Origin: Lunularia cruciata
Lineage: Eukaryota; Streptophyta; Marchantiopsida; Lunulariales; Lunulariaceae
Direction of reading: 5' to 3'
NCBI GenBank assembly: GCA_948567375.1
Contig: OX419756.1
Coordinates: 67,248,552 to 67,312,551 of the forward strand
Length of the DNA: 64,000 nucleotides
Below are positions 22,430-34,701 of the stretch, in pieces. A model generated the notes under the pieces. It had not been told where the DNA came from and did not search any database. It saw nothing but the letters and a program-made list of their open reading frames with translations. Each line of letters begins with the position of its first letter. Within the stretch, counting starts at the first letter, position 1. A program made the translations under genes and the position numbers.

Positions 22430-24032
22430 AGATAGCTAGTTTTCTTCCCACTGAACCGTTCTACCTTGAACTTCTATTTTGTTTGTATTCCTTTTTGTGT
22501 AGTACAGTGTGAAAAGGCTTGTGTGTGAAAAAAGTGTTGATCCACTCTGATTTATATGTATTTCCAGGGTTCACACTAATTGAGAGAAGTGACCTCAAAA
22601 GTCACTTTAATAGTGTGATCTACACTCACAACTGTAAAGAGTGTAGTACTTTGAGCAATTTCAGCGTGAAAACTCTTAAGATCCGTGGAAGAGAATTGCT
22701 TAATCAAGACGTTAACTTGGATCTATCAAAGGTTAGATCTCGAGTAAGTTAAAACATTTTCAAGCTGAAAAATAATGTTTCAAATTACCTGTCATCTTGT
22801 TCAAAAACGATAGCGATTGTAGATTCTTGAGCATCAGCCAATCTGTTGAGGAAATCACCGAGAGGGTGTCGAACATATTATCATATTACGCTGGAAGGAG
22901 GAATTACCTTGATGTATATTCGTCAGTCTGAGATATGCATTTTGCCCGACCATAGTCAACACGTCATGCGTACGAACCGAATCTTAAATCAAATAACTCA
23001 AAATAAATTTTACTCATTGATATTTGTATTTCTGGCCATTTTCCAACTACAGCTTTGTACGTGGAGATGTTTTAATGTCTCGTGTATAGGGTAAGCAATT
23101 GTATACCACAGTTTGAGATCCTAATCAAATGTTCTCTGCCAACAACGTTCCGAACTGCACTTACTATAGAACTGCAAGGGGTGCTCTGTGGATTTGTAAA
23201 TTGTGAAAGGTATTCCTACTGTATCGGGAAGCACACATCGCGCGGACCTGTTGATTCTGTATGCCACACTTTCATGCCACTTAGTACTAAGATGTTGTGG
23301 TACCAGACAAGCTCTACATTCCAGACGGTCAGGTTGTGTTCAAATTGCATTGCTAATTTCTGGGAGAATTTCTGTACATTCTAGAAAATGTGTCATCGTG
23401 ATATAGGTAATATTCAAAGTATGAACGTTGTCAATCAGCGAGTGAACCCTGTCAAATGTTATTCTAGTCCTGGAAAGAATTCCACTAGCTAGCATTCGTC
23501 CCAATTCTATTGAGGTTTCTCTTATACTGTTTGGCTGCTGCATTTCCAAGTCCAAGTGATTCGGTTTTGCAATATTACTATTGATGTAGTTTAAATATTT
23601 AATTTATACGGCTCAGAAGCAATATATCCGTGAGCTCGAATCCTATTCTTGCTTCAACCTTGGACCTCCCGTCGTACGTGTCCGTGGCATTATAGCTCAA
23701 AAGAGGTTGCTCATGCTGCAGAGTCAATTTCACTGCTGCATTGCAGTAGCTTATCAACCTCTGTATCTCCTTTTCTGGATTTGACACCAGAACCTAGCCT
23801 TGCACCAATCTTTGCTTGGAAGCAAGAAGTGGGTATCCAGCAGGTCTCTGCGTTGTGAAGCTAACAGGCTGCAGATTTCATGTGTACTCTGTACACGTAA
23901 AATACAGGTGTCATGTACGATGATGTGTGGCGATACTTTAGGGGCGAAGCTCTTTTGAAACCCTGAGACCGATTTAATCCGATTCTTAGAGAAATGAAGA
24001 CTTGAGTGAAAAAAATTGACAGAGAGGAAATT
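22430..24032 (-). pseudogene. Downstream exon-like part of type 1, block B
   Basis: In minus orientation, conserved peptides shared with blocks A, C and D appear in several frames: HNAETCWIPTSCFQ, ISYCNAAVKLTLQHEQP, TYDGRSKVEARIGFELT, LASGILSRTRITFDRVHSLI, TMTHFLECTEILPEISNAI, then PDRLECRACLVPQ and GIPFTIYKSTEHPLQFYSKC. The last part is also in block C (28605-29040). This looks like successive exons of one gene broken by introns and small indels. The protein family was not recognised. Confidence 0.4.
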
Positions 24033-24248
24033 TTAGCCACAAAGAATTCTCCCGTTCACGTTCTCGACGAGCGCCCGGTTGCAAACATTCGTTGTAGCAT
24101 CAGAATCAATATTATAACTATCAAATGACAAACCATTTGAAGGTATGTGAATCAGCTGATTTTGTCCATCGTCACATTCACATTCTTGCGAAGCAGTGAG
24201 CCACGGGGGAGAATCGTCATCGCCAAGAACATCATTGTAGTCAGCCAT
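24033..24248 (-). CDS. MADYND family type 1, first-exon-like ORF, block B
   Basis: A 71-codon ORF from the ATG at 24248, beginning MADYNDVLGDDDSPPW and ending NVNGRILCG. TATATA lies at 24333-24338. Compared with the other copies, the first 24 codons carry only silent changes (for example CTC for Leu17). It diverges from the type 2 relic at 24870 across a shared upstream region that includes GACGTCAA. Function is unknown. Confidence 0.5.
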   Translation of the reverse strand: MADYNDVLGDDDSPPWLTASQECECDDGQNQLIHIPSNGLSFDSYNIDSDATTNVCNRALVENVNGRILCG

Positions 24249-24869
24249 GGTGCGAGGAATTTGACTCGGAGAGATACGAGCTTCTTTTCTGGACGATCAA
24301 TGAATTGTTTTTTCTGTGGGCTAGACCTCCTGTATATAAGAAGATATGATTTCGAGCTCTTGTTCCACGAATAAGCACGATTGTTGAGAGTACTCTTCCA
24401 GAATTTCTCTAAGTAACTGCTCTAGTCTGCGAGGGCCTTATGAGTATAATGTTTGATGCTTAAACGAAGAGGGATATATATAATATCAGTCTCTACAAGT
24501 CCCGACTTGGGAGTGTGTACAGTCTCAATGTAGACTGTGCTTAACGCGCACAAAAGAAGACGTATACAGTTTGGTCGACGTCAAGATTGGAGCGTGTATA
24601 GTGTACATGTCATAGGAGGGATTCTTCTATCCAATTCCATGTGCAGCCAGAACAACAGTGTTCCATACGACCCATAATCAGGGCTTATCAATGCAAGCTA
24701 GATACCGGTAGTACATCCTTGGCGTTGGTTCAACGTTTGGGCACATATCACGGATCAAACTAGGAGATTAAACTCTGCAAATAGTAACTCATGACGTTCA
24801 GGTGCAACTTATTGCTTCAGATAGGCAGTCAGTGTTCTACTCTCGTCCAAATCTGAGGATTTTATCAGA

Positions 24870-25386
24870 ACGGCTGACTACAACGATGTCTTTGACGATG
24901 ATGATTGTCCTTCATGACTCACTGCTTCTCAAAAAAAAAGGTTGTAGTCATGATCAGCGAACACATCTCAAGAACATCCTTCCATGTAAAGGAGAACCAG
25001 TGTGGGATTCTGATACTAGCTCTTTGGAGATGGAAACGTCTACTACCTCCGAAGCTGTCGGCAAAAAAGGTTGTAGTCATGATCAGCGAACGCATCTCAA
25101 GAACATCCTTCCATGTAAAGGAGAACCAGTGTGGGATTCTGATACTAGCTCTTTGGAGATGGAAACGTCTACTACCTCCGAAGCTGTCGGCGAGGTGTCA
25201 TGTTCACGTGACTGTCTTCTCCTTCAACGGGAGATGGTGATATTGAACATGAGGATATCCTACTTTGGACATCTTTCTTCACAAACTACAGAAATCGCAA
25301 CGTACTCAAAGGTCACAACAGTGCTATGGTGTAATCTGATTGAGTTGACTGAACAGGAAGTGTCCGTTAAAGCTATAAGTTTCTAA
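24870..25386 (+). pseudogene. MADYND family type 2, longest copy (pseudogene)
   Basis: The start codon position is ACG instead of ATG, the Trp16 codon is TGA, and an A-run at 24931-24939 shifts the frame. Otherwise it follows the family pattern: ADYNDVFDDDDCPS, LTASQ, then GCSHDQRTHLKNILPC, EPVWDSDTSSLEMETS. Downstream, another frame reads DGDIEHEDILLWTSFF. A frame through this region is open from 24802 to 25386 only by using a non-ATG start and mixing frames. I regard it as a decayed paralog of type 1. Confidence 0.55.
24934..25191 (+). repeat. 129-bp in-frame tandem duplication in type 2
   Basis: Units 24934-25062 and 25063-25191 are almost identical; the main difference seen is ACACAT versus ACGCAT after CAGCGA. 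Each is 43 codons and includes HDQRTHLKNILPCKGEPVW. It is absent from the block A, C and D copies, so it arose after the blocks separated and recently, given the near identity. Confidence 0.85.
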
Positions 25387-25588
25387 ATCCTTCGAGCTCT
25401 GGTCATATGTACACATGAAGATCGTGCGAGCTTACAGTTCGTACATCTTCAAGGATTCGATCAACATCATGCTAAGAGACTGCATTGTACCTGCTCCGGA
25501 TTGCAATTTCTGCGGACCTAGAGATGAAAGAACTCATGGATGTATTTCAATGAACACATCCCTTTCAGTAACCGCTGTTAATTGGTAG
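25379..25588 (+). other. Exon-like ORF in block B with CNFC...HGC motif
   Basis: The frame is open from 25379 to the TAG at 25586-25588, with an ATG at 25415. It reads MKIVRAYSSYIFKDSINIML, then CNFCGPRDERTHGC, a pattern that could bind a metal. The composition is protein-like and unlike the retroelements. It follows the type 2 relic directly and may be a further exon of that gene. The family is not recognised. Confidence 0.3.
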
Positions 25589-26499
25589 AGCCGTTGCCAA
25601 CAAATCGATCAGAAAAGTCCTGAATCTAAGGTATTACATCTCCCTTAAGCTGTAAGCTTGGGGGGTTCTGGAAGTGACTCCCGAACTCTGATGCCATCAA
25701 GGATCGATCTTTCATATCAGCTTAGGAGCTGCCAATCGGATGCTGCAACGACCGCAACAATCTTGATCAACACGCACGCCTGGAGCTGAGACACGCTAAC
25801 AAAGCTGAAATCCAGCTAATTAAGAAGCCATCTAATGTGTGTTTAAAGTACGCTGACTCAAAACTTCTCAGACCCCTGGGCGGAAAGGGATTAACGACGT
25901 GCCTATATAATACATAAAATGGAAAATGTCGGAAGGTTGGGAGTACTCCACTCGGGTTGGTGAGACTACCAAAGCGAAATTGGAAAGTCGTCCACACACG
26001 GTATCATTGCTGTTTATTTCGATCTATACTACGGCGAATTAGGTTTGTATGTACTAATTCAGAATCAGATCCAAAAAATAACGTAGTTTCTGTTGATGAC
26101 GTATCACAAGCTAATACTCCTGGTATCTTAGTGTATGCGGGAGAGTTAAACTTTAGTCGGAGTTTATTCTTTAGTCACCTTTTCTCGTTAATCACCACTT
26201 TAAAACTATTACGGTGAAGAGACTCAACATATTTGTGTACTTCTCCTTTACCAAATATATATTCCAGTAGGACTTGTGTCCCGCAGACCATTCTTTGGTG
26301 AACTTTGGTACCTCTACTCTCATTTTTTATAGCATTCTGTCAGAGCAGACGAGAGAACGGTGAAAGTCTTTGAGTTCAATTTGGCAGAAAGGTCTAGATC
26401 ATTAAGTAATCTGATATATATCGATTTATACTATGATTACTAAACTCTACACTCACGGGGGCATCACAGGCTTTGACAAGGAACAATTATTCTATATGG

Positions 26500-28604
26500 A
26501 AATATGTAATGTCTGCCTTCCTGCCTTCTTGAAATCTTGAAAGGACATCATCTTCCAAGGATTGCAACATCTTTGTGACAACCATTTCATTTAGTCTTTG
26601 CACTTTGCATACTTGCAATACTACATCATAGTGAAATCCTATCAAGATACTGCATCGAAAGTGATTGCAAAGGAGCTAAGGATAAAACACATGAAGCAAT
26701 TAGTAACCAAGATTCTCCACCAAGGCACAAGTATGAATGGAGGACAATTTTACAAGGAATTAAGACAACAGATGAAGAGTTGAATCTCTTTCACTTTATT
26801 CACCACTCTTACACAAAAAGTTTAATATTTGCAGGCATTTGGTAATTACCATGAAAGTAACCTAACAAATGGTTATCAGCCAAGATAGGAATCAAGAAAG
26901 TGCTAACTAACTATCCTCCCTAGTCACTAGTGTTCCTATTGCCCTTGGCAGATACAAGGGGTAATGATGATTCAACATGTCTTCTTCTACTGATTCAGTA
27001 GAACAAGAACATGTTCTACTGGTTCCTTTTGTTCTAAGTCATCTACTGTCCGCTCTAATCATCCCTAAACTTCTAATAATGCAAACCGTAAATTCTCGGT
27101 AATTTCTTTGGACTAATGCTCAATCCTAACTCTGGTTCCTAATGCTATGTGTTCAATTGTCTGGTCTTTGGGAAATTGGATCAAGTTTTGGTGGGTGAAC
27201 CAAGGTTTGTGTACCTCACATATTATAGTGGTTGCTTCAATAAACTCCTTGATGATCTTGAATAGCATTTCACATACTCTTTTATGGTCTTTGGCCATTT
27301 ATCCTCATTAGATCCTTCACAACCAAACATACTATTTACCTCACTCTGATAATTTTTTTGACATCAGTTCCTACTTTTCCTTCTTCTCATGATTTATCAA
27401 AATAGTTGCAATGAGAAGTTCTTGCTACAATTCGACTAGCTTCTTTTATAAGACCAATACTTCTTCTTAAGACTCCTACAATCAAATTGTAGTTTCCCTC
27501 TAATAGGTTGCAGAGACCTCCTTGTAGCTCGTTTGCTGGATGTCCATCAATTCATGGTTTGCAGTCAATTAGGCCAACTAAGATTGCAATTGCTTCACTG
27601 TTTCTTCAGTCCTCTGGCAATCCCACATCAAATTGGCCTTCAATATCTGCAATTCCTCATTCAGAGTCTTTCTTTTGCTTAGATGTGCGATTGCAAGTCT
27701 TTGGATTCCTTCCGGCAATCATTTAAATTCTCCTTCAGTAGTGTATTCTCTCCTTCTAGCTTTTCCTTTTCATCCATTGACATTTGGCAAAGATCTGCAA
27801 ACTCCTATATCAACACTTTCATCTGCAATGCCATCTCTACATTGGCTTCCTTCATCACACCCAACTTTCATTGCAACACAATTGCTCCGGAACATTGCTT
27901 CCTCTACTCTTGGCAATGACACTAGACCTCACTACTTAGCACTTCCTCCTTTGCATGGTTGTATCATAAGTATACCCTTTGGATGCCGTACTCTGGGCAT
28001 CATCTTCACCACCTCCTTCTATTCTATGCTCAATTTTCAAAATGGTTCTTCAATGTCCTTTGGAATGGCTTTTGGAGACATTTCTTGGACATGTATTACC
28101 TTCTTTGGAGACACATTCATGGGTTTGGGTAGCTTGTGTAATTCAAGCCATGTGGGACTTGGACTTGGAATATAGACATATTGTTCATGTTCCTTTGCCT
28201 CCTAGGGGGTCAAGATTTGGAGACTTGTCTCTACTCCTTGTCTCTATGGGAGTCAATGCACCTCACCAAGAAACCAGGTTGTCTAGTGCATCCTCCTCAA
28301 ACCCTTGCTTTCTTTGTCGGGTTCATGAATGGGTTCTTTAGAATCTTCGTCTAAGTCCGTCTCCTCCAATTCAAAAGGCCCCTCCTCCTATTCTTCTTAA
28401 AGAATGTCTTCCTCTTCTGATTGGATTTCTTGAGTCCTCTTTCTCTTCCAAGTAGGCAAGAGTGGTAGCTCCAAAAACCTGGTACTTCTCCTGCTTGATG
28501 GGTGATACAAACTCCCAATCAACATGTACGTTCATCATTATTCCGCATGTCTCCACTTGTTGTTCTCTAGAAGCCTCAACATCAAAGTACTCATGTGACG
28601 CTTC
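26500..28604 (-). pseudogene. G1 gag-like coding region with LTR-like tail, copy 2
   Basis: The minus strand from about 28650 repeats the order of 9960-11560 and 59166-60990: ASHEYFDVEAS with VETCGIMM, the coiled-coil segment (around 27600-27830), then HKRVCEMLFKIIKEFIEATT at 27113-27298. The low-coordinate end (26520-26830) resembles the start of the inverted-repeat arms, including the phrase TCTTTCACTTTATTCACCAC. Stops and indels are frequent. It sits between blocks B and C, with breakpoints near 26490 and 28605. Confidence 0.5.
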
Positions 28605-29739
28605 ATGTACCCTAAACCGAGAACCGAATGTTAAATCTAGTAACTCAAAGTAGATTTTCCTCAATGATATTGATATTTTTGTTGATTTTCAAACTATCGC
28701 TTTGTATGTGGACATGTTTTAATGTCTAGCGTATACCTCAGCAAAGTGTGTACCTCAGTTCTCTGGCAACAACGTTCCGGACTGCACTTACTATAGAGCT
28801 GCAAAGGGTGATCTGTAGATTTGTAAACTGTGAAAGGTATTCCTCTGTTTCGGAACACACACATAACACGGACCTCTTTTGATTATGTATGCCACTTCCA
28901 TGCCACTGAGCCCTTAGATATTGTAGTACCAGACAAGCTATGTATTCCAGACGGTCAGGTTGCGTCCAAATTGCATTCGTAACTTCTGGGAGGATTTCTG
29001 TTCATTCTAGAAGATATGTCATCGTGATATAAGCATTATTCAAAGATGTGGACGTTTATCGTGACCTCGTAGACATCGTTTTTTCATTGAGCATTTATTG
29101 AACTAAGCAACGTGGCTCGTTGCAGAACTTCTAAATCAGCGTGCATACCCTGTCAAATTTATTCTAGCCCTGGAAAGAATTCCACTAGCTAGCATCCGCC
29201 CCAATTCTATTGAGGTTTCTCTGATGTTTAGCTGCTGCGTTTCCAAGTCCGAGTGATTCGGTTTTGCAATATTACAATTGATGTAGTTTAAATATTCCAT
29301 TTTTATGGCGCATTAGCAGTACATTTGTGAGCTCGAATCCATTTCTTGCTTCAAGCTTGGACCTCCCGTCGTATGTGCCCGTGGCATTATACGTCGAAAC
29401 AGGTTGCTCGTACTGGAAAGCCAATCTCACTGCTACAAAGCAGTAGTTTATCAACCACTCTATATGCGGAAAATCTTTTCTCGACGTGACATCTGGACCC
29501 AGTCTTGCACGAGTTTTTGATTGGAAGCAAGAAGTGGGTATCCAGCAGGTCTCTGCGTTGTGAAGGTAACAGGCTGGAGATTTCTTCATGTGTATTCTGT
29601 ACAAGTAAACTGCAGGTGCCATACACGATGGTGTGTGGTATACTTTAGAGGCGAAAGCTCTTTGGAACCCTGAGACCGACTTAATCCGATACTTCGAAAA
29701 ATGAAGACACGAGGGGAAGCAATTGACCGACAGGAAATT

Positions 29740-29955
29740 TTAGCCACAAAGAATTCTTCCGTTCACGTTCTCAACGAGCGCCCGGTTGCAAACATGCGTT
29801 GTAGCATCAGAATCAACGTTATAGCCATCAAATGGCAAACCATTGGAAGGTGTGTGAATGAGCTGACTTGGTCTATCTTCACATTCACATTCTTGCGAAG
29901 CAGTAAGCCACGGGGGAGAATCATCATCGCCAAGAACATCATTGTAGTCAGCCAT
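29740..29955 (-). CDS. MADYND family type 1, first-exon-like ORF, block C
   Basis: A 71-codon ORF from the ATG at 29955 starting MADYNDVLGDDDSPPW. TATATA is at 30040-30045. Silent changes include GAT for Asp11. The downstream frame 29272-29622 stays open for 116 codons on the same strand and contains CYLHNAETCWIP and TYDGRSKLEAR, the longest open downstream part among the copies. Function is unknown. Confidence 0.5.
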   Translation of the reverse strand: MADYNDVLGDDDSPPWLTASQECECEDRPSQLIHTPSNGLPFDGYNVDSDATTHVCNRALVENVNGRILCG

Positions 29956-30239
29956 GGCTCGAGAAATTTGACTAGGAGAGATTCGAGCTTCTTTTCTGGA
30001 CGATCAATGAATTGCTTTATCTGTGGGCTAGATCTCCGGTATATAAGAAGGTATGATTTCGAGCTCTTGTTCCACGAATAAGCACGCTTGTTGAGAGTAC
30101 TCTTCAAGAATTTCTCTGAGTAACTGCTCTAGTCTGCGAGGGCCTTGTGAGTATCCTGTTTGATGCTTAAACGGAGAGGGATATCTATTCGAACTTGGGG
30201 ATGTGTACAGTCTCAATGTAGACTGTGCATAACGCGCAC

Positions 30240-30586
30240 AAAATTGACCATTTTATGATTTGGAATAACCCAAAATCAGACATTTTTAGGATTCCGGAAT
30301 ACCCAAAAGTCTGCAGAATCAGGTTCTATCTCCAAAGAGCAAGTATCAGAATCCCATTGGTTCTCCTTTACATAGAAGGATGATCATGAAATATGTTTGC
30401 TGAACTGTTTGGTTGACGTCAAGATTGGAGAGCGTATAGTGTACATGTTCATTGCAGGGATTCTTCTATCCAATTCCATGGGCCGCCACAACAGTGTTCC
30501 AGACCACCCATATCCAGAGCTTACCTAGGCAAGCTAGATACCGAAAGTACACAATCATCGCCAAAGACATGGTTCTAATCAGCTAT
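30240..30586 (-). pseudogene. MADYND family type 2 relic, block C, split by an inverted segment
   Basis: The minus-strand start region (complement near 30584-30586) reads ATA in place of ATG, then GCT GAT and the same TAG at codon 4 as blocks A and D. The exon is interrupted at 30402-30549 by upstream-region sequence in the opposite orientation, and resumes at 30401-30240. It is non-functional. Confidence 0.55.
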
Positions 30587-30744
30587 TTTAATAAAAACCT
30601 CGAATTTTGAAGAGAGTAGAACGATGAGAACCTCTCTGAAGCAATAACTTTCAACTGAATGTCATGAATTATTATTTCAAGAGTGTAATCTGCTAGTCTG
30701 ATCCGTGGTATGTGCCCAAATATTGAACCAACACCATTTGTGTT

Positions 30745-33480
30745 CAATACGACTTAGTCCGTACAATTCTTCTTCAAAATAGAACAAAAACTACAAAAAA
30801 CAAAAAATGTGGGTATCACAATTGCCTTCACTCTCACAATTACCTCTTTGACTGGCTCCCACCTTGGCGTCTACATCTTCTCTCTCTCTGCTAACAACTC
30901 CTCTCGATACATCTTCATCTCATCTTCCACTCGGCCTTCAATGGTTCCTTCTCCTTCACACTCTGCCTGAGTTGCTCTTCCATTCCTCTGACCAACCCAT
31001 GCAATCGCTCCTCCTCACGATTTTGTGTAGTTAACTCCCTTTGTCAAGCCTGATCTTTCTCGGCCGCACTTGTCTTCAAACTCTCCAACTCTTGTCCCAT
31101 TACTCCAGCCATGGCCTTGAAATGGATGACTTCCACTCATGTGTCATGCACTTCTGACCTCAAGGCCTCAGTCTTCACCATCTGCTCCTTCATATCTTCT
31201 TCTTGCTTTGTCATGGCTTTGCCTCTCTTCACTCAGGCTTTCGTCAGGCTCTCAATCTCCTTCCTCCTCAACTCTACATAAATCTTGAGTTCTGCTAATT
31301 CCCGCTCTCCACGAATTAACTTTCTTCTCAACTCCAAACTTTCTTCACTCATATACTTCACTACTGCGAATTCATCTTTCAATTATGAGTGATCTTCTCT
31401 CAAATCTTCCCTCTTCTTCTTTAACTGCAACAACAAGGGAGAAATTATCTGCGACAAGTACTCTACTCCATCAAAGGCTTGTGAACTCTCAGGTTGCTCA
31501 ATTTTTGTCTCTCCTTACTTCTTCTACTGGAGCTTTACTCCAAAGTCTTAATCTCCTCACTCTCAGGGGCATTTCATCTGAGCTTTCTCTCTCTTCCACT
31601 AGTGGGCTTAAATTGATGGGTCTTGCACTGGCAGTAGGAACACTTCTCCTCGATCTTCTTCCCTTTTAAAACTCCAACTTTGGCTTGGCTTCTGGAGTCT
31701 CTTCTATCTCAATGCTTGGCAACTCTGGACACAGAATGTCTCCTCCTCCCATGTGGTCGCTGCATGGAAATCTTGTTCTTTGGTGTCAGCATTGTCTTCA
31801 CCTCTTTTTTGAACTTCCATTTCACCTTCACTTCCACTGCTTGACCCTTCGCTCCTCAGCGTAAGCTTTGGTTCTTCTTCTTCTATCTAGTTTTCTGACT
31901 TGTACTCAGCTTTGCCATTTGACTCTTCTGCTCCTAACTACTCATCAATTACTATGGTGTCTTGCCTTAGGTTCACCTTCCTTGTTTTCTTCGGCTGGAT
32001 TAGCGACATGCTCTCCTCGGGATGACTTCTCTTCCTCATCTTTGGGATCTTCATGGCTACCACATGTGTTTATCCATTCTTGCAAAATGCTCATCACTAC
32101 TTTGGATGTGTCAGATCTATTGTTGTTCCTCCTCATCTGCAACTTGTGTAGATCTAGATGAAAGTGAGACACCATCTTCCTTTGCTCTGTCTCCTTCATC
32201 AGGTTCAACCCAAACTAAAAATGTGCAGCGAATGGCACCAAGTAGTGAGGAGCATCTTGATCTCTCCAACACCACACCATCTACCTCATCCTTTGGTGAA
32301 AACACTTTGCCCAATTCACTAGTGCTCCTACAAACATCTGATGAAAGAACACCGTCTGGTGCTTCATCACATACGTAGTAATCAGGTTTGAACAGGGCCA
32401 TCATCACTCCAACGACACTTTGCCTGACCGGGTCCTGATAGGTATCAACTTTGTATCCATTCTTGGTACGTGACATAGTGAGGGAATTTTGAATTTCATC
32501 CATCTCCTCCGCAGGCTCTCCCTTCCCAAGGAATGGAGCCCCAATGTCCTCACTGGCTTCTTTTCCCAACACCAATCTCCAATTCAACTCTATCCATTGA
32601 GCCGGATTTCCTCACTTCCCTTTATTCTTAGGTTCCTTCTCACATTCACTCAAAGCGACTCCTGCCATGAACCCTGGAAAACGGAAGTTCCAGTTCCATG
32701 CCAGAAAAATGATCCAAAGTCTATTCAGCACTTTAATCCCCGCTATCATATCTAACCTTCAAATAACCAGATTTCTTACTGCAAGTGAAGGACTCTTCTT
32801 CTTGCATAATCTCCATTTGGCACATGCACTCCAATGTGCACTCCAGGTCTTCTTTGAAGTAAGAAGGGAGCAAGTTATGGTCCGGAATTCAATCTTCTCC
32901 TCCATGGTTAGTTATCCATGGCTGATGTAAAAATGCACCATAAAAAAATCAAGTAAGAAAGTTTGGGTCCATTGAAAACATTATACATCTTGTACATGGG
33001 AGTGGAAGATATGCCTCCAATCAATTGTTCCATATCAAAATAGGAATTCAAAGAAAGCTGCCTGAAAATTCATGAGATAAGTGATTCATTAGGGCTTGAA
33101 GATCTTCACCAAAGCCCCAACTACCTCCCTTCCAGTGGGGTTGTAATTTGCCATCAACCAGCTATTGGTAAAATGCTTGTCATGCACAAAGGCCGTATCA
33201 ATCCTTGCTTGCATCTTGCTATTGATGTTGAACCACAAGTCAAATGTGTAACCCCCTACTACTCTTGGCTCTCTTCCCAATGTCTTCCTCCAATAGAAGG
33301 GTGTCCATTCTCTCACATTTGTTCTTAACCCTACCCATACTACTTTCTTCATCCCCCAAAGTTCTAGAGCCATTGCCCCAAAATTATAGTCTCAATTCCA
33401 CAAGATTAGCTAACTCTCAACCTCTGCAATGTCACTCATCTAGCTGCCATCTCACAAGGATCCACAGTTGGGGTCTTTAG
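30745..33480 (-). pseudogene. G2 element, decayed copy with gag-like and coiled-coil regions
   Basis: On the minus strand, 32587-32117 reads WRLVLGKEA, GAPFLGKGEP, KNGYKVDTYQDPVRQ and MMALFKP, parallel to 56413-56135 and 63094-63418. It then passes into an acidic, coiled-coil region down to about 30830. At 30824 the minus strand reads TGTGATACCCACATTTTTTG, the family terminus. A second, more diverged gag-like piece (33373-33089, NPTGREVVGALVKIFKP) lies upstream. Frameshifts separate the parts. Confidence 0.55.
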
Positions 33481-34690
33481 GTTCAAAGCACTTTTAGTAA
33501 TCTAAAGGGAGGCGGATTTCACAATTGTTCTAACAATCTATCTTCTCACAACCAACTCTCAAAAAGCAAAAAGCACTTATTTCACTTGGATTGCAAGAAG
33601 CAAAAATTTGTGAAGACTAGAAGGCCAAAGGATTGCAAAACTACTCCATTGCGGAAACCTCAAGGTTTATAAGAGTTCTTCCTCCCTTGTTCTCAATGTC
33701 TTCAGCCTCCTATCATTCTCCACTTGTGTGAGACATCTTGGAGGTGCTATTTGCAAGTTCTTGAAATCCATGTATAGTTGATCATTCCTCACCAAAGAGT
33801 CTTCATGCTCTTTCAAATATTGTACTCATCTTCAAAGTGCAAAGTCTTCAAAAGGCAATTCTTCATCTTCATTGAAAAGTTCAGTCATTATTTGTGAAGA
33901 TGGAAATTTGGCAAAGAGGCATTTCTTCTATAGACAAGATGTTCACACAAAATCCAGTCTTTTGTGGAATTTCTTCCTCAAATGCTGAGATTCCATTCTT
34001 CTATCTACTCTAAACTAGGAAAAACATAACACAATAAAGGAAATTAACATTCCAGAGCACTACCATTCTTAAGGGACCCACCAGATTGACCTTATGCATT
34101 GAGGAGTAGATTGGGATTGGGAGCAAGGGAAGTACCACAAAATTGAATAGCCAAGGCATTCAACATACATGAAGATGACTTTGTAATTGTGGCTTTTGTG
34201 AAAGGTAGTCATCTAGAAGGGCAAAGTCTTTGGGATGGAGAGACACTCCAAGTGAAGTGAGCCATAAACTCCAGGAATAACTTGGAATCTATTTGTAGTG
34301 AATGTGAATGTTAATTTTCTAATTTCTATAGTGCACCATAGGGGGTGAAACTACCTTCTTCTGGGAGTTGTTTGTGCCCAAGCGGTTCAAATATGAAACA
34401 ATAAATGAACCATAGTTGGTGAACTTGCTTTACTCTTAGTCATTTCTGACCCTTATCCTCAAGCTGCAAAGGACCTGTTCTTAATAATTTTTACTATTGG
34501 TATGTTGACATTGGGGTGTCACACACTGTTTGTAGAATTTTGTATCATTATTGTTATTCAAATATCATCCCTATATATCATTTAAAAATTTTATTTTCGT
34601 ATCACAGCATATTCTCATGTTCATCTCTTAGTTGCTTGTTGATAACTGTATGGTAATCAATAATCTTGCAGTCTTGATCATGAATTGCAG
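33481..34690. other. No gene recognised
   Basis: AT-rich sequence without ORFs of note. It lies between a G2 copy and block D. It may be LTR or untranslated sequence of a retroelement, but I found no partner copy in the window. Confidence 0.3.
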
Positions 34691-34701
34691 AAGAATTGTC
34701 C

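Larger units (their letters stand above)
22430..26480. other. Block B: the longest copy of the MADYND locus
   Basis: It contains the minus-strand type 1 unit with a long downstream part (22430-24032) and a divergent plus-strand type 2 unit that extends well past the truncation seen in blocks A and D. The region 25200-26480 has no copy elsewhere in the window and looks more complex than the transposons around it. Block B is therefore the best representative of the ancestral locus. No continuous gene model can be drawn, because indels and stops occur throughout. Confidence 0.55.
28605..30744. other. Block C: rearranged MADYND locus
   Basis: It has a minus-strand type 1 unit as in block B, but its type 2 relic is also on the minus strand and is interrupted by a segment (30402-30549) in plus orientation. 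In the other blocks that segment lies in the divergent upstream region. The right end joins G2-type element sequence near 30744. Downstream type 1 sequence reaches 28605, where it joins G1 sequence. Confidence 0.55.

Noticed and set aside
24802-25386. A 194-codon plus frame as an intact novel gene
   Set aside because: It opens with GTG, passes through the family start in the wrong frame, and its length is inflated by the 129-bp duplication. The correct frame has a lost ATG and a stop.
31385-32161. Plus-strand leucine/serine-rich frames
   Set aside because: They are antisense to the acidic coiled-coil part of the G2 copy on the minus strand.
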